Positions 4,897-7,241 of a stretch of 7,241 bases of DNA are shown here, one piece after another. The number at the start of each line of letters is the position of its first letter. Within the stretch, counting starts at the first letter, position 1. Both the position numbers and the translations under genes were made by a program. Origin of the DNA: Acidilobaceae archaeon (GTDB lineage: Archaea; Thermoproteota; Thermoprotei_A; Sulfolobales; Acidilobaceae); NCBI GenBank assembly GCA_027044005.1, contig JALUDK010000373.1, positions 1 to 7,241 of the forward strand, in the 5' to 3' direction. Under the pieces are notes generated by a model. The model had not been told where the DNA came from, ran no database searches, and saw only the letters and a list, made by a program, of their open reading frames with translations.

Positions 4897-6853
4897 CGGC
4901 CTGCCTGGCGTTGGATACTATGGCAATGTTGAACCCCGAGTCCTCGAGCCTGGTCCTAAGCTCCTCATCGTGCCTCAAAGGTACTATAAACACTAGCTTC
5001 TTGCCCATCCTAGACGCTGACAGGGCAGCCTCCAGGGGGTCTCCCGCATCGATAGTCTGGGCCAGGTCGCTTATTATGATAACCCTTCTAGCCCTTGTCT
5101 TGGAGGCCTCGAGTATCCCGGAGTAAATATCAGTGTATCCCCTGAATGACGTAGAGAGTAGGATCCTCGCTATATCCCTCCTACCAAAGGGGCCCTGATA
5201 GACTGTTGGCCTGGACGCGAATAGTACAACCCTATCCAGGCTACGGGCAAACATAGACGCCATCCCCAGAGCCCATATCGAGTATGACTCCATCGATCCA
5301 CTAACGTCGAGAGCCAGCGATACCAGGTTAGACCTGAGCCTCCTCCTATATACCAGGGGTCTAGGAGAGCGCCTAAGCACTCCATAAACACTCCTCCTAA
5401 CATCAACCCTGCCGGGGCCCGTATCGTACAGCCTCCACTTAGGCAAGGGCCTAAGCCCCTCCCTCGAGGAGGCCATATAGATGAGCCTCTCCAATGCCCA
5501 CTCGGCTATGCTCCTCCACTCCCCACCAGTCCTATACAGGCCCCTGAGAACCCTTACCGCCCTCTCAAAACCGAGCACGCCAAGGATCCTAGACACCTCA
5601 CCCGGGCTAGGTGAATCCATGGATGCTATGCCAAGTATAGAAGAGGCTACCTCCAGAAGGTCCTCAGCCACCCCATTATTAAGCCTCCCAATACCCACAT
5701 CATCCAGCCTTGTCAGGATGCCTCGAGACCTATTGATGTAGTCCCTAGCCATGTCAGCCCTAGCCGGGTCTCCACTCTCCAAGTATAGCATAGCCTCACG
5801 CACAGCGTTGGCAGCATAACTGGTAGCCTTCACAAGCTCAGCCTCACGCCCCCTAAGGCTAGTCCTCCTCACCCTCCACAACAGTGAGGGGTCGACCTGG
5901 GAGAGGAGCTTCCTGGCATCGTCCTCGCCCAGGGCCTTCAAGGCCTTCGAGAGGAGGTTCGCGGCCTCCTCCTCGCCCATCCCATCAACAGCCCCGAGGA
6001 TACTATCCACGTCAACCCTGCTACCCCTATCTATGCCCCTCCCCTGGCCAGTCATATAGAGCATCTTATCATGGTCTGGAGTTAGTAGGCCAGCCTTCTC
6101 CAGTATAAACCTGGCCTGGTGCGGGTCAAGCCGACGTCCTGCCAAGACCCTGCGGGATACCTCCTCTCCCACCATACGGAGCAGCTTATAGTTGCCTTTT
6201 CTAGATGCCGCTTCACCCAGCTTTAGTAGGCGCTTCCCATCTAGCCGGGAGAGGCTCTCAGGGTCTACCTCAAGCCGGGCTTCAGCCTCCATTAGCATAT
6301 AGTCTCTACTCCCCGCTTTCACGCTCCGTGCGGCCTCTTCTAGGCTCTCGTAGCCCTCCTTAGCCAGTCTCCATGCTACTCCCCTTAGTGTATGGGCATC
6401 TACAACCCTCTCGGCGCCGCTCTTGCCACGGATGGCCCCTATTTTCCTTAACTCTAGGTATGCCCTCAGCTTCTCCTTCTTCTCCCTCTTCCTCCCCCCT
6501 AGACTCTTCTTTGAGACCCGGAGCCCCGGCTTTGCCCCGAGCAGGCTTAACCTCTCCTCTATGTCCTCTAGGATCTTCTCCGCCCTCTCGCGGACCCTCC
6601 TCCCTGCTAGGGAGTGGCGGAGAGCCTCACTTATGTCGGACCTACTAACCCCTCTAACAGCCAGCACGCTCTCCAGGACAAACACGGCCTCATCCTCGCT
6701 TATCTTGCTAGCGCCGCGGAGGCAGGAGTACGATTCTATTATCCTTACAGCGTCCACCGCCTGGCTAGTGCCTATACTATAGCCCATCCCTCTGAGCCTA
6801 TCGACTAGGTCTGGTATAGATTCTACTAGCTCATTTACGTCAAGCAACCTCAA
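4865..6853 (-). CDS. VWA (CoxE-like) domain protein paired with a MoxR ATPase
   Basis: The C-terminal part of this 662-residue protein is a von Willebrand factor A domain with an intact metal-ion-dependent adhesion site: DVSGS at 516-520, T574 in GYTDIYSG, and D596 in IISDL. Such VWA proteins usually act with a MoxR-type AAA+ ATPase as a chaperone pair that remodels or loads metals into a client complex. CoxD/CoxE and RavA/ViaA are characterised examples, and the MoxR gene lies directly upstream here. Residues 1 to about 500 look almost wholly alpha-helical and charged, with a strongly basic stretch at 112-130 (several KK, RK and KREKK). I recognise no domain there. There is no signal peptide or membrane segment, so it is probably cytosolic. 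The start is taken as TTG 6853, after an AGGGGG tract, with TTG 6847 the alternative. Either overlaps the MoxR stop (14 or 8 bases), which implies translational coupling. The client is unknown. Confidence 0.85.
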   Translation of the reverse strand: MRLLDVNELVESIPDLVDRLRGMGYSIGTSQAVDAVRIIESYSCLRGASKISEDEAVFVLESVLAVRGVSRSDISEALRHSLAGRRVRERAEKILEDIEERLSLLGAKPGLRVSKKSLGGRKREKKEKLRAYLELRKIGAIRGKSGAERVVDAHTLRGVAWRLAKEGYESLEEAARSVKAGSRDYMLMEAEARLEVDPESLSRLDGKRLLKLGEAASRKGNYKLLRMVGEEVSRRVLAGRRLDPHQARFILEKAGLLTPDHDKMLYMTGQGRGIDRGSRVDVDSILGAVDGMGEEEAANLLSKALKALGEDDARKLLSQVDPSLLWRVRRTSLRGREAELVKATSYAANAVREAMLYLESGDPARADMARDYINRSRGILTRLDDVGIGRLNNGVAEDLLEVASSILGIASMDSPSPGEVSRILGVLGFERAVRVLRGLYRTGGEWRSIAEWALERLIYMASSREGLRPLPKWRLYDTGPGRVDVRRSVYGVLRRSPRPLVYRRRLRSNLVSLALDVSGSMESYSIWALGMASMFARSLDRVVLFASRPTVYQGPFGRRDIARILLSTSFRGYTDIYSGILEASKTRARRVIIISDLAQTIDAGDPLEAALSASRMGKKLVFIVPLRHDEELRTRLEDSGFNIAIVSNARQAARQVLRAFSR

Positions 6854-7241
6854 GGCCAGCGGCCCCCTTGAGGACCTTCAGTACTGTATCCTCGTCCTCG
6901 ACCCTTTTGGCCAGAACCGATAAAGCTGCCTCCACCAGGTCCTCCGGGGATACGACGCTCCTACCCTTCAGCCTAGCTATGCTCCTGGCCATCCTAGCCC
7001 ACAGGACTGCCTCCGCCGTCCCGGGCTTATGGGTTATACTGGTCCTCCTGAGTTCGTTTATGACATCGAGAATCAGGGACTCCACGCTCCTACCCAGGCT
7101 GGGGCCGTCGCCGGAGCGTAGCCTTATGATCCTAGCCTCCACCTCCCTTGGTGGATAGTTGAACTTAATCCTGACAACTCTCCTTAAGAAGGCATCGCTT
7201 AGATCATTTTGAGCTATATCCTCCGGGTTGCTGGTGAATAT
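6840..7241 (-). CDS. MoxR-family AAA+ ATPase, C-terminal part only
   Basis: The frame is open on the minus strand from the right edge to the TGA at 6840-6842, giving 133 residues of a longer protein; the N-terminal part with Walker A and B lies outside. The GTG at 7142 is an internal valine. Reading from the edge, the fragment begins I-F-T-S-N, the sensor 1 strand with its asparagine (N5). Then comes LSDAFLRRV (14-22) with the arginine-finger arginines, and a helical lid containing KPGTAEAVLWAR followed by GRSVVSPEDLVEAA. The KPG-x-x-E-x4-WA pattern resembles the lid of CoxD-type MoxR proteins. ATP hydrolysis would drive remodelling of a client together with the VWA protein encoded next, whose start overlaps this gene's end. 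The subfamily cannot be settled without the missing N-terminal part. Confidence 0.85.
   Translation of the reverse strand: MFTSNPEDIAQNDLSDAFLRRVVRIKFNYPPREVEARIIRLRSGDGPSLGRSVESLILDVINELRRTSITHKPGTAEAVLWARMARSIARLKGRSVVSPEDLVEAALSVLAKRVEDEDTVLKVLKGAAGLEVA
6863..6868 (-). promoter_or_regulatory. Possible ribosome binding site for the VWA gene
   Basis: AGGGGG on the minus strand lies 9 bases before TTG 6853 and 15 before TTG 6847, which favours 6853. The match is G-rich rather than a good GGAGG/GGTG, so it is weak support. Confidence 0.35.

Noticed and set aside
5884..6108. 74-residue Pro/Arg-rich plus-strand frame
   Set aside because: Low-complexity composition arises from the reversed helical region of the VWA protein; no start context.
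6423..6782. 119-residue open frame on the plus strand opposite the VWA gene
   Set aside because: Its Ser/Leu/Pro-rich composition is what AGG/GAG-rich coding gives when reversed; the opposite strand encodes the continuous VWA protein.

Overview
The window reads as a compact stretch of a thermophilic crenarchaeal chromosome, most likely from the Desulfurococcales and Aeropyrum-like. That placement is inference. It rests on the very heavy use of AGG (Arg), ATA (Ile) and CTA (Leu) codons, frequent GTG/TTG starts, GGAGG/GGTG ribosome binding sites, overlapping genes, a TATA-type promoter, and an aspartate carbamoyltransferase with a PyrI regulatory chain. Almost every base is coding; the only real intergenic space is 79 bp (3558-3636). 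I see no tRNA, rRNA, CRISPR array, insertion sequence or integration site.

Layout. (1) 1-2618, plus strand: a tightly overlapping pyrimidine operon, pyrF (5' end cut by the window edge), pyrE, pyrB, pyrI. (2) 2601-3557, minus strand: pyrD, converging on pyrI with an 18-bp tail-to-tail overlap. (3) 3558-3636: a divergent promoter region. One TATA-like box sits exactly midway between the pyrD and pyrC starts, with a perfect 11-bp palindrome beside it. (4) 3637-4896, plus strand: pyrC, read from a TTG codon, converging on the next gene with a 32-bp overlap. (5) 4865-7241, minus strand: a two-gene unit, the C-terminal third or so of a MoxR-family AAA+ ATPase (cut by the right edge) followed by a 662-residue protein with a C-terminal von Willebrand factor A (VWA) domain.

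Together PyrB/PyrI, PyrC, PyrD, PyrE and PyrF cover UMP synthesis from carbamoyl phosphate and aspartate to UMP. Only carbamoyl phosphate synthetase is absent from the visible sequence. The MoxR/VWA pair is a separate chaperone-like module; its closeness to pyrC may be chance.

I do not see a clearly new system. The points most worth a second look are the PyrD, which mixes class 1 and class 2 dihydroorotate dehydrogenase signatures (class 2 fold features with a class 1 catalytic cysteine), the symmetric shared promoter of pyrD and pyrC, and the MoxR/VWA pair with a long unassigned helical N-terminal region.
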